A DNA stretch of 5,297 nucleotides, taken from the NCBI GenBank assembly GCA_947442115.1, contig CANEVK010000207.1, positions 1 through 5,297 of the forward strand, read 5' to 3'. This DNA is from Bacteriovoracaceae bacterium. Its GTDB lineage: Bacteria; Bdellovibrionota; Bacteriovoracia; Bacteriovoracales; Bacteriovoracaceae. Numbering within the stretch: the stretch's first letter is position 1; each line of letters opens with the position of its first letter. Shown in pieces: positions 1 through 5,297 of the stretch. The notes beneath the pieces were generated by a model that was given only the letters and a program-made list of their open reading frames with translations, was not told the origin of the DNA and did no database searches. A program made the translations under genes and the position numbers.

Positions 1-397
1 CATAAAGCTCACCAACTTTACCTGAAGGGTCGAGTAAAACTCTGTTTGCAAAAGATTGATGCTCTTTCATTTGTTTCTGCGCCTCTACGGCATCCACATG
101 TCCCTGTTTACCTGGAGCGGAGGATATGACAGAAAACCACTTGATGCCTTTGGATGTGTACTTTTTCTGGAGAGCTTGCATATTTCCAGAACTGTAGTGT
201 TTTTTTACAAAAGGGCATCCATGGTTGAGCCACTCTAAGACGACAATTTGTCCTTTAAAATTTGAAAGCTTAAAGGGAGGAGCGATTTTTTCAAATCCAG
301 CAGACTCAGCTGAGAAATCAGGTGCTTTTTGACCAATTTCAATCGCCTGGGATAAAAAGCTATAACTAAATACGAGGAGAGCAGTCAGTAATTTCAT
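1..397 (-). CDS. Secreted peroxiredoxin-like / thioredoxin-fold protein, 3' end cut by window edge
   Basis: Only the first 132 codons are present; the gene continues past position 1. The protein opens with a signal peptide (MKLLTALLVF, hydrophobic to about residue 18, likely cleavage after SQA18), so it acts in the periplasm or envelope. Then come a redoxin-type segment (IGQKAPDFSAES, 21-32), the strand GQIVVLEW (49-56) and the active-site-like loop NHGCPFVKKHY (58-68), followed by SGNMQALQKKY and SSAPGKQGH. This pattern matches a peroxiredoxin-like subgroup of the AhpC/TSA-thioredoxin superfamily. Only one cysteine, Cys61 in Cys-Pro-Phe-Val, is visible; there is no CxxC pair, so thioredoxin-style dithiol exchange is unlikely unless another Cys lies in the missing part. 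The start is the ATG preceded by AAAGGAG six bases upstream. It overlaps the end of the di-heme peroxidase gene by 32 bases, implying co-transcription and probably coupled translation. Family assignment is fairly sure; the substrate is unknown. Confidence 0.8.
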   Translation of the reverse strand, partial: MKLLTALLVFSYSFLSQAIEIGQKAPDFSAESAGFEKIAPPFKLSNFKGQIVVLEWLNHGCPFVKKHYSSGNMQALQKKYTSKGIKWFSVISSAPGKQGHVDAVEAQKQMKEHQSFANRVLLDPSGKVGELY

Positions 398-1676
398 CTA
401 AGACTCCTTTAGTGAATAAATCTTTTTGATTGCGCAAATCCGTCAGCGCCACCATGAGAAAACAGTAGAGGTCAATTTTCTCTTCCACTTGAAGGTTTAA
501 ATTTCGAGGAAGATTTGAGGCGAGATTTTTTGTTCTCTCACTCATTGTCTCTGGCCGCTGATCAAGGATGAGAGGTTCGTTATAGGACACGTGATTTTCA
601 TCCCATTTAAAGTGATGAAGTGATCTCATGGGATGATTATAATGATCAATGACTTCCCACATATTTTTGAAAACTCCAGAGTGCATGTAGGGAGCTGTTA
701 AACCAATATTTCTTAAGGGAGAAACACGAAAGCGATATTTATGAGTCTCTGCTTGAGTGACCTCCATCCTTCCAAGGTCATCCTGATTTTTAAGACCTGG
801 TCCAATTTGCGGTATCCCTATATTCTGGAAGCCAAAACTTGAAAAATGATCTCCAGAGTGACAATTGGTACAACTTCCTTTTGATAAGAAGATGACAGCT
901 CCTCTTTTCATCCTGTCAGAGAGTATCGTTTTTTTTCCTTGCAAATAAATATCCCAAAGAGTGTTGTTGCCCAGAAAGTGATGGCGCTCCAGCTCTGCTA
1001 TGGCATTGGCCGCATGAGCGATATTGAAATTTTCCGTATTCGGAAAAGCCTCTTTAAAAAATCTCCGGTAAGAGGCACCCAAGCGACCGTTTAACAGTCT
1101 TGTCATGATATTTTCCCAGGCCTCTAATCGTGTCAGCTTTGATCCTTTACCTAACATTTCCTCAGGACTCGCCATGGGGAAAAGTGCCTGAGCGGCGAGG
1201 AGACTATCAAGAGTTTGAGCCATACTTTTGAGTTCAGGATTGGGTCCATTCAGACCATCTTCAGGAGTCTGCCACCCCCCTTGAAGATGAAAAGAGACTC
1301 TGCCATCCCAGAAAAAATTTTTTATGCCTTCAAGTCCAAGATTATAGAGTGGAGGGGTGTGGCGGGGAATAAGCATCCCTGCAGATTGAGTACGCAAAGA
1401 CGCCAGACCTTCGGCCCCTTCGCCCACGGCCAGCGGAAGAGTATCTCCAGAAAATCCTGTTAAACTATGGCAAGAGTGGCATGAGATATTCTCATTTCCT
1501 GAAAGCTGACGATCATAAAATAGGCGAAGTCCAAGTTGATAAAGGGCCTCACGTTTAGGGGGGGGAGATGACAGAGGTCTTAGATTCATTTGTTGTATAT
1601 AGAAAGAAAGATTTTGGTCTAGTGATTGAGAAAAACTGAGAAGAGGGCCAAAAATAAGAGTAATAATAAAGACCAT
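366..1676 (-). CDS. Di-heme cytochrome c peroxidase / MauG-family periplasmic protein
   Basis: The 436-residue product carries two c-type heme motifs: C66-H-S-C69-H70 in the N-terminal domain and C269-T-N-C272-H273 in the C-terminal domain. This is the two-domain layout of bacterial di-heme peroxidases. Other family marks are LGLRLFYDRQLSGN (48-61), HTPPLYNLG (106-114), FFWDGR (121-126, with Trp123 at the place of the inter-heme Trp), SPEEM (170-174) and LRNIGLTAPYMHSG (321-334). Sixteen residues after Tyr330 the usual peroxidase has the distal Met ligand of the second heme; here it is Tyr346 (IDHYN), as in MauG. The family reduces hydrogen peroxide or performs high-valent iron oxidations in the periplasm. 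A signal peptide (residues 1-16, SFS/Q cleavage) is present but has no basic residue before its hydrophobic core. No ATG, GTG or TTG lies further upstream in frame before a TAG, so this ATG, with AGGAA just before it, is the best start. At 436 residues it is longer than classical enzymes of roughly 330-350. It is the first gene of a pair with the redoxin. Family is sure; substrate is unknown. Confidence 0.9.
   Translation of the reverse strand: MVFIITLIFGPLLSFSQSLDQNLSFYIQQMNLRPLSSPPPKREALYQLGLRLFYDRQLSGNENISCHSCHSLTGFSGDTLPLAVGEGAEGLASLRTQSAGMLIPRHTPPLYNLGLEGIKNFFWDGRVSFHLQGGWQTPEDGLNGPNPELKSMAQTLDSLLAAQALFPMASPEEMLGKGSKLTRLEAWENIMTRLLNGRLGASYRRFFKEAFPNTENFNIAHAANAIAELERHHFLGNNTLWDIYLQGKKTILSDRMKRGAVIFLSKGSCTNCHSGDHFSSFGFQNIGIPQIGPGLKNQDDLGRMEVTQAETHKYRFRVSPLRNIGLTAPYMHSGVFKNMWEVIDHYNHPMRSLHHFKWDENHVSYNEPLILDQRPETMSERTKNLASNLPRNLNLQVEEKIDLYCFLMVALTDLRNQKDLFTKGVLDEITDCSPRI
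404..410 (-). promoter_or_regulatory. Ribosome binding site of the redoxin gene, inside the upstream coding sequence
   Basis: On the minus strand AAAGGAG lies six bases before the ATG at 397. It sits within the last codons of the di-heme peroxidase gene, whose stop is at 366-368. Ribosomes finishing the upstream gene therefore pass over this site and could re-initiate or unfold it. This fixes the redoxin start. Confidence 0.7.
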
Positions 1677-1720
1677 AGAGTTCCTGAAATTATTGGATAT
1701 AAAAGCCTACTTCCCTCAGT

Positions 1721-1748
1721 TTGACCCGACAAGATCCGTCTTTGTTAT
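1721..1748 (+). promoter_or_regulatory. Weak candidate promoter for yebC-fabH
   Basis: TTGACC (1721-1726, one mismatch to TTGACA) is followed after 16 bases by TGTTAT (1743-1748, four of six matches to TATAAT). It would give a leader of about 120 bases before yebC. A nearer -10-like TATATT at 1830-1835 has no recognisable -35 partner at the right distance. Either could be chance in this AT-rich divergent intergenic region (1677-1875), which otherwise holds nothing I recognise. Confidence 0.2.
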
Positions 1749-1862
1749 GCGTTGCATTTTTTAAGCTGATTGTTTTACTTTGAATTAATTTCTCGGAGAG
1801 TTTTTCGGGATGTTTTAGAGAGATTTTGTTATATTGGTTTCATAAAAAATTTGATCATCGAT

Positions 1863-1868
1863 GAGGAG
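1863..1868 (+). promoter_or_regulatory. Strong ribosome binding site deciding the GTG start of yebC
   Basis: GAGGAG ends seven bases before the GTG at 1876, an ideal Shine-Dalgarno placement. It begins at the G of the upstream in-frame ATG at 1861, so that ATG is part of the binding site rather than the start. The ATG itself has only AT-rich sequence and no purine-rich site before it. Confidence 0.75.
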
Positions 1869-1875
1869 TACGATC

Positions 1876-2616
1876 GTGGGACGTAAATGGAATAACATTA
1901 AAATGAAAAAAGCGGCACAAGATAAGGCCCGCTCACAAAGTTATACTAAGGTTTTAAGAGAAATCTTGATGGCCGTTAAAAACTCTGGTCACGCAGAAGT
2001 GGAGTCAAACTTTGCTTTAAAAATTGCTTTGCAAAAAGCTAAGGACAACAACGTTCCTCGTGATAATGTTGATAAGGCGATTAAAAAGGGACTGGGTCAG
2101 GACGGTGCCATTGTAGAAGAGATTAACTACGAAGGTTATGGCCTAGATGGAGTCGCGGTATTTATTGAATCTGCTACCGACAATCCTACCAGAACAGTGA
2201 GTAACATCCGCTCATATTTTAATAAATATGGTGGCAGCTTAGGGACTCCGGGCTGCTTACAATTTGTTTTTGAAAGAAAAGCTACATTTACAATTAAACA
2301 AGAAGACCTCAATAAGATGTCTACTGATGATCTTATGATGGAGCTGATTGATTTTAATATCGATGATGTGGAACTTGAGGACGGTTATGTCACTGTTAAA
2401 GGTCCGACTGAAGCCTATCATGATATTTATAAAAAGCTTGAAGAGTTAAAGATTAAATCTGAAGACTCTGGACTAGAGAGACTGCCTCTCAATACGAAAG
2501 AAGTTTCAAAAGAAAGTTATGATAAAATTCAAAAACTGATTGATGTTCTTGAGAGTGATGATGATGTCACTAAGGTTTATCATAATCTTGAGTGGAATGA
2601 GGCTTTTGCTGAATAA
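1876..2616 (+). CDS. yebC: YebC/TACO1-family protein
   Basis: Starting at GTG gives 246 residues, the normal family length, and an N-terminus MGRKWNNIKMKKAAQDKARS that lines up with the usual opening (GHSKWANIK-type). An in-frame ATG 15 bases earlier would add five residues foreign to the family and lacks a ribosome binding site. Family motifs seen are NNVPRDNVDKAIKKG (58-72), YEGYGLDGVAVFIE (85-98), TDNPTRTVSNIR (101-112), KYGGSLGTPGCLQFVFERK (117-135), GLERLPLN (199-206) and an acidic C-terminal stretch ending VYHN. YebC proteins are cytoplasmic. They were long annotated as transcriptional regulators, while mitochondrial TACO1 and several bacterial members are linked to translation, notably passage through proline-rich stretches. 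It is the first gene of a two-gene unit with fabH, not next to ruvC as in many genomes. Family assignment is very secure; whether it regulates DNA or assists ribosomes cannot be told from sequence. Confidence 0.95.
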   Translation: MGRKWNNIKMKKAAQDKARSQSYTKVLREILMAVKNSGHAEVESNFALKIALQKAKDNNVPRDNVDKAIKKGLGQDGAIVEEINYEGYGLDGVAVFIESATDNPTRTVSNIRSYFNKYGGSLGTPGCLQFVFERKATFTIKQEDLNKMSTDDLMMELIDFNIDDVELEDGYVTVKGPTEAYHDIYKKLEELKIKSEDSGLERLPLNTKEVSKESYDKIQKLIDVLESDDDVTKVYHNLEWNEAFAE

Positions 2617-2630
2617 TTAAGGAATTAAAA

Positions 2631-3644
2631 ATGTATCAATCAGAAATTATCGGTTGCGGAATGTATGTTCCAGAGAAGATTGTCACGAATCATGATTTAT
2701 CACAAATGATGGATACAACTCATGAGTGGATTGTTCAGAGATCCGGAATTGAGGAACGCAGATGGGTGACTCCAGAGATCAGTACTTCTGATCTTGCTCT
2801 GAAGGCCTGCGAGGAAGCGATTAAAAATGCTGGAATCGATAAAAAAGAAATTGATTGTATCTTATTTGCAACCATTTCACCTGATCACGATTTCCCTGGG
2901 AATGCTTGCTTTCTCCAACCTAAACTCGGTCTAACAGAAATTCCCGCGATTGATGTTCGTCAACAATGCTCTGGTTTTATCTATGGCCTTAGCATGGCCG
3001 ATGCTTTCATCAAGACAGGCCAGTATAAGACGATCTTACTCGTGGGTGCAGAAATCCATTCAAAAGGCCTAGATAAAACAACACGGGGCCGAGACGTTGC
3101 CGTTCTTTTTGGGGATGGGGCAGGTGCTGTTGTTATCAGAAGGGCAGAAGGTAAGAGTGGTCAGAATGATTCTAAGATCTTCTCTACCCATCTTTTTGCT
3201 GAAGGTGTCCATGCTAAAGAACTTTGGGCGGCAGCTCCTGGTTCTGGCCTTGGAAGTGAATTAAGAATCAACCATGAACATATTGAGGCAGGACTTTTCT
3301 TTCCTCAGATGAATGGAAAAAAAGTTTTTGCAAATGCTGTAAGAAGAATGTGTGAGTGCTTAATGCTCGCTTTAGAAAAGAATAACTTGAAGTTAGAAGA
3401 TATTGATCTTTTTCTTTTTCATCAGGCCAATCTTAGAATTAACCAAATGCTTGCTCAGGAATTAAAAATTCCTGAAGAAAAAGTTTTTAATACGATCATG
3501 AAATATGGAAACACGACTGCAGCTACAATTCCTATTGGTATGTCTGAAGCTGTTAAGGCCGGAAAATTAAAAAAAGGCTCGCTCGTCGCTTCAGCTGCTT
3601 TTGGTTCTGGTTTTACTTGGGCTTCCGCTATTTATCGTTGGTAA
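2631..3644 (+). CDS. fabH: 3-oxoacyl-ACP synthase III (KAS III, FabH-type)
   Basis: This 337-residue thiolase-fold enzyme condenses an acyl-CoA starter with malonyl-ACP to begin fatty-acid synthesis in the cytoplasm. The catalytic triad is intact: Cys113 (QQCSGF), His264 (FHQANLRI) and Asn294 (KYGNTTAAT). The His-Asn spacing of 30 equals that of E. coli FabH (His244/Asn274). Arg269 matches the ACP-contacting Arg249. Other marks are the N-terminal IIGCGMYVPEKIVTN, WIVQRSGIEERRW (33-45), FGDGAGAVV (160-168) and the C-terminal FGSGFTWASAIYRW. The Cys-His distance is 151 against 132 in E. coli, so about 19 residues are inserted, all after GDGAGA, near 170-225. AAGGA lies seven bases before the ATG, and the gene starts 14 bases after the yebC stop, so they are probably one transcript. 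No other fab or plsX gene adjoins it, so it could be the housekeeping FabH or a paralogue with a different starter preference. The KAS III class is sure. Confidence 0.93.
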   Translation: MYQSEIIGCGMYVPEKIVTNHDLSQMMDTTHEWIVQRSGIEERRWVTPEISTSDLALKACEEAIKNAGIDKKEIDCILFATISPDHDFPGNACFLQPKLGLTEIPAIDVRQQCSGFIYGLSMADAFIKTGQYKTILLVGAEIHSKGLDKTTRGRDVAVLFGDGAGAVVIRRAEGKSGQNDSKIFSTHLFAEGVHAKELWAAAPGSGLGSELRINHEHIEAGLFFPQMNGKKVFANAVRRMCECLMLALEKNNLKLEDIDLFLFHQANLRINQMLAQELKIPEEKVFNTIMKYGNTTAATIPIGMSEAVKAGKLKKGSLVASAAFGSGFTWASAIYRW

Positions 3645-3650
3645 TAAGAA

Positions 3651-3686
3651 GGGCCCAGATAAGATTTCTGGGCCCAGAGTTTTTTT
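3651..3686 (+). terminator. Rho-independent terminator between convergent operons
   Basis: A perfect 9-bp stem, GGGCCCAGA (3651-3659) with TCTGGGCCC (3667-3675), encloses a 7-base loop. AGAG and seven T residues (3680-3686) follow on the plus strand, six bases after the fabH stop. The T-run covers the stop codon of the convergent fumarase beta gene (3685-3687). Read on the minus strand, the same hairpin is followed by the weaker T-rich TTCTTATT, so it may also end the fumarase transcript, less efficiently. Confidence 0.85.
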
Positions 3687-4251
3687 AAAGAACAGTTTTT
3701 AAAATTTCTTTTGATGAAGCCTCAACATCTTTATGAAGAGAATTTCCATGAGCATCCATCGTGACAACAACTGGAAAATCCTCAACAGAAAGTTCCCAAA
3801 TAGCCTCTGGTAGACCAAATTCTTCGAGGTAAAGTCCATCTACCGATTTGATCTTTTCTGCTAGCACTTGAGCGGCCCCACCTACGGCGTGAAAATAAAC
3901 ACAGCCATACTCTTTACATGCATCTAGAGTCTTCTGGCCCATTCCACCTTTTCCAATAACGCCAACAATTCCATAATCTCTAATAACTTCCCACTGGTAT
4001 GGTTCTTCTCTTATAGAAGTTGTTGGACCTGCTGCTGTGACGGTCCACTTACCTTTTTTATCTTTGAGAGTGACGGGCCCACAATGGTAAATGATTTGAT
4101 TTTTTAAATCTACCGGAGGTTTATTTCCGTCATGCAGATATTTATGGACGGCATCTCTACCGGTAAAAAGCTTACCCGTAATAAGGACCATATCCCCAAC
4201 TTTTAACTCTCTGACAGCTTCAGCACTGAATGGATAATTTAATTTTTTCAT
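3685..4251 (-). CDS. Class I fumarate hydratase, beta subunit (Fe-S hydro-lyase C-terminal domain)
   Basis: This 188-residue protein is the separate C-terminal half of a class I [4Fe-4S] fumarase, which interconverts fumarate and L-malate in the TCA cycle. It corresponds to the TtdB/FumA C-terminal domain. Visible substrate-site residues are Arg32 (TGRDA), Thr77 and Arg81 (AAGPTTSIRE), and Lys101 (GKGG). The Thr-Arg and Thr-Lys spacings of 4 and 24 match Thr467, Arg471 and Lys491 described for the Leishmania class I enzyme. Also typical are YFHAVGGAA (119-127) and the C-terminal EEFGLPEAIWELSVEDFPV followed by MDAHGNSLH. It follows the alpha gene by 11 bases; its AGGAAA ribosome site begins in the alpha stop codon (TAG|GAAA), so translation is likely coupled. 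Length is normal for a stand-alone beta subunit. The related tartrate dehydratase is the main alternative, but a TCA-type fumarase fits better. I give no symbol because fumB, ttdB and fumA-C-terminal are used inconsistently. Confidence 0.9.
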   Translation of the reverse strand: MKKLNYPFSAEAVRELKVGDMVLITGKLFTGRDAVHKYLHDGNKPPVDLKNQIIYHCGPVTLKDKKGKWTVTAAGPTTSIREEPYQWEVIRDYGIVGVIGKGGMGQKTLDACKEYGCVYFHAVGGAAQVLAEKIKSVDGLYLEEFGLPEAIWELSVEDFPVVVTMDAHGNSLHKDVEASSKEILKTVL

Positions 4252-4262
4252 CTTTTAATTTC

Positions 4263-5225
4263 CTAGTAGAGCCATTTCTTGATGGCAAAATTTTTATTTA
4301 AGACAACTCCTTGACGACGGAATGCCCAGCACATGTAGGAGATTGAAACAAAAAAAGATGCAGGAACACGATTGGCATGGGTGATTTTACAAGAAAGTAG
4401 GGTTGTCTTCCCTCCAAAGCCCATAGGGCCTATTCCAAGCTTGTTACAGGTCTCAACGATTTCTTTTTCTAATTTATCTAAATCTTTATGAGTGTTTTTA
4501 TCATCAAGTTTTCTAAGCAATTGTTTCTTCGCGAAGTAAGCAGAATCTGCTCTGTCACCACCCACACAAACTCCAAGGGCCCCAGGGCCACAGCCCTTAC
4601 CTTGAGCTTTATAAACAGCATCAATGATAACTTTTCTCACACCATCTAAATCTCTTCCTGCTGCCAGTGTGGTATCAGGGAGGGAGTATTGGGCAGAGAC
4701 GTTTTCACATCCCCCACCTTTAAGCATGAGCTTAATTTCAACTTCTTGACCTTTATGTTCATAAAAATGAATGGATGGATGACCTTCGCCAAGATTTGTT
4801 CCAGCGTTCTCTCCAGTGAGAGAGTTTACTGAGTTTTGACGGAGATATCCTTTCTTAGTGGAAAGGGTGACCGCTTTCTTTATAAGTTCTTTAAAAGGAG
4901 TTTGGTGAAATCCTGCCGGATGATAGATGTAAAAAATAACTGTTCCAGTATCTTGGCACAGAGGTTGTGATTTAAATTTGGCAAGATCAATATTGTTTTT
5001 AATAATCCCCATCGCATAGTCAGCAGTCGTATCTTTCACTTCATTTTTTGCCGCTGCTGCAATGGTTTTAAAAACATCATCAGGGACGACAGTTGAAGTC
5101 ACGCGGATCAATTCAACCAGAGATTCAATCGTCTGGTCTTTGGTATTTAATTTTTTTGCCGGCTTTTTAGTGATTGCTTTCTTTTTGACCGGTATCGATT
5201 TCTTTTTTATCAATTTTTTTGCCAT
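4263..5225 (-). CDS. Class I fumarate hydratase, alpha subunit, with lysine-rich N-terminal tail
   Basis: The 320-residue product is the N-terminal, iron-sulfur-binding half of a two-subunit class I fumarase. Cys90 (CQDTGT), Cys212 (GKGCGPGALG) and Cys299 (SYMCWAFRR) fit the three ligands of the [4Fe-4S] cluster; Gln91 and Asp92 follow the first as in the known active site. Further family marks are RQNSVNSLTGENAGTN (129-144), KGGGCENVSA (169-178), VGGDRA (221-226) and GPMGFGGKTT (266-275). The catalytic domain starts at about residue 30. Before it is a basic tail with 12 lysines in the first 25 residues and no acidic residue until Asp30, not part of the usual family. The start is well supported: AAGGGGA lies seven bases upstream of ATG, and the next in-frame Met is residue 72, inside the conserved domain. 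A promoter candidate lies just upstream. The gene forms an operon with the beta gene. The reaction is hydration of fumarate to malate in the cytoplasm; tartrate dehydratase is a less likely alternative. Confidence 0.92.
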   Translation of the reverse strand: MAKKLIKKKSIPVKKKAITKKPAKKLNTKDQTIESLVELIRVTSTVVPDDVFKTIAAAAKNEVKDTTADYAMGIIKNNIDLAKFKSQPLCQDTGTVIFYIYHPAGFHQTPFKELIKKAVTLSTKKGYLRQNSVNSLTGENAGTNLGEGHPSIHFYEHKGQEVEIKLMLKGGGCENVSAQYSLPDTTLAAGRDLDGVRKVIIDAVYKAQGKGCGPGALGVCVGGDRADSAYFAKKQLLRKLDDKNTHKDLDKLEKEIVETCNKLGIGPMGFGGKTTLLSCKITHANRVPASFFVSISYMCWAFRRQGVVLNKNFAIKKWLY

Positions 5226-5251
5226 GATAAAGTCCCCTTTTTAATATGATT

Positions 5252-5280
5252 ATTTTAGTCATTCCTGTGGGCTTTTTGAA
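5252..5280 (-). promoter_or_regulatory. Candidate sigma70-type promoter of the fumarase operon
   Basis: On the minus strand TTCAAA (5275-5280, four of six matches to TTGACA) and TAAAAT (5252-5257, five of six matches to TATAAT) are separated by exactly 17 bases. Transcription would begin near 5245, giving a leader of about 20 bases that holds the AAGGGGA ribosome site (5233-5239). It overlaps the possible end of an upstream gene, so the operon could have both an internal promoter and read-through. Confidence 0.4.
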
Positions 5281-5296
5281 GCTCAATCACAAAATA
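5255..5296 (-). CDS. Possible C-terminal end of an upstream minus-strand gene (partial)
   Basis: From the right edge one minus-strand frame stays open for 13 codons, reading YFVIELQKAHRND before TAA at 5255-5257; the other two minus frames stop within a few codons. The peptide looks like a plausible protein end and would finish 29 bases before the fumarase alpha start. Thirteen codons are far too few to identify anything, and the region could simply be intergenic. Confidence 0.2.
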   Translation of the reverse strand, partial: YFVIELQKAHRND

Positions 5297-5297
5297 A

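Noticed and set aside
56..238. 60-codon plus-strand open frame
   Set aside because: It lies wholly antisense to the clearly coding redoxin gene, has no ribosome site and resembles no family.
1215..1463. 82-codon plus-strand open frame
   Set aside because: It is antisense to the conserved region of the di-heme peroxidase, including the first heme motif; composition is that of a shadow frame.
1861..1875. ATG at 1861 as the yebC start
   Set aside because: There is no ribosome site before it, and the family N-terminus begins at the downstream GTG.
1677..1875. Small RNA, riboswitch or small gene in the divergent intergenic region
   Set aside because: I found no terminator hairpin, no conserved leader motif and no credible small open frame with a ribosome site.
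366..3644. A novel defence or mobile system in the window
   Set aside because: All complete genes belong to known metabolic, redox or translation families; there are no transposases, integrases, nucleases, toxin-antitoxin genes, repeats or attachment sites.
5192..5222. Slippery A-AAA-AAA and A-AAA-AAG heptamers in frame at the start of the fumarase alpha gene, possible -1 frameshifting
   Set aside because: They are expected in any run of lysine codons. The -1 frame stops after about a dozen codons, and I see no suitably spaced internal Shine-Dalgarno or downstream stem-loop.
5062..5244. 60-codon plus-strand open frame with a hydrophobic stretch
   Set aside because: It is antisense to the fumarase alpha start; its Phe-rich segment is the reverse complement of the lysine-codon tail (AAA/AAG read as TTT/CTT).

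Overview
The window reads as an ordinary chromosomal stretch of a low-to-moderate GC, Gram-negative bacterium. Two proteins have signal peptides, and one of them is a periplasmic di-heme c-type cytochrome. The gene set and protein style (YebC beginning MGRKW, a stand-alone KAS III, a two-subunit class I fumarase) suggest a Bdellovibrionota/Bacteriovorax-like or other former deltaproteobacterial lineage. That assignment is a family-resemblance impression, not a computed placement. I see no mobile elements, CRISPR, tRNA or rRNA, and no gene-free stretch longer than about 200 bases.

Layout, left to right: (1) Minus strand, 1-1676: a di-heme cytochrome c peroxidase/MauG-family protein. Its last 32 bases overlap the start of a secreted peroxiredoxin-like/thioredoxin-fold protein that runs off the left edge. 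The pair looks like a translationally coupled envelope redox unit. (2) 1677-1875: a divergent intergenic region holding only weak promoter candidates and a strong ribosome binding site for yebC. (3) Plus strand, 1876-3644: yebC (GTG start) followed after 14 bases by a FabH-type ketoacyl-ACP synthase III with an intact Cys-His-Asn triad. (4) 3651-3686: a GC-rich hairpin plus T-run separating the convergent operons. (5) Minus strand, 3685-5225: a two-subunit class I fumarate hydratase, alpha gene first and beta gene 11 bases downstream. The [4Fe-4S] cysteines and substrate-binding residues are recognisable. A plausible sigma70-type promoter lies just upstream, and a 13-codon open tail at the right edge may be the end of another minus-strand gene.

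The genes cover periplasmic peroxide/redox chemistry, translation (YebC), fatty-acid initiation (FabH) and the TCA cycle (fumarase). I find no clear undescribed system. The points most worth a second look are a Tyr in place of Met at the second heme's distal position of the di-heme protein (MauG-like), a 12-lysine basic tail at the N-terminus of the fumarase alpha subunit, and the start-site correction for yebC.
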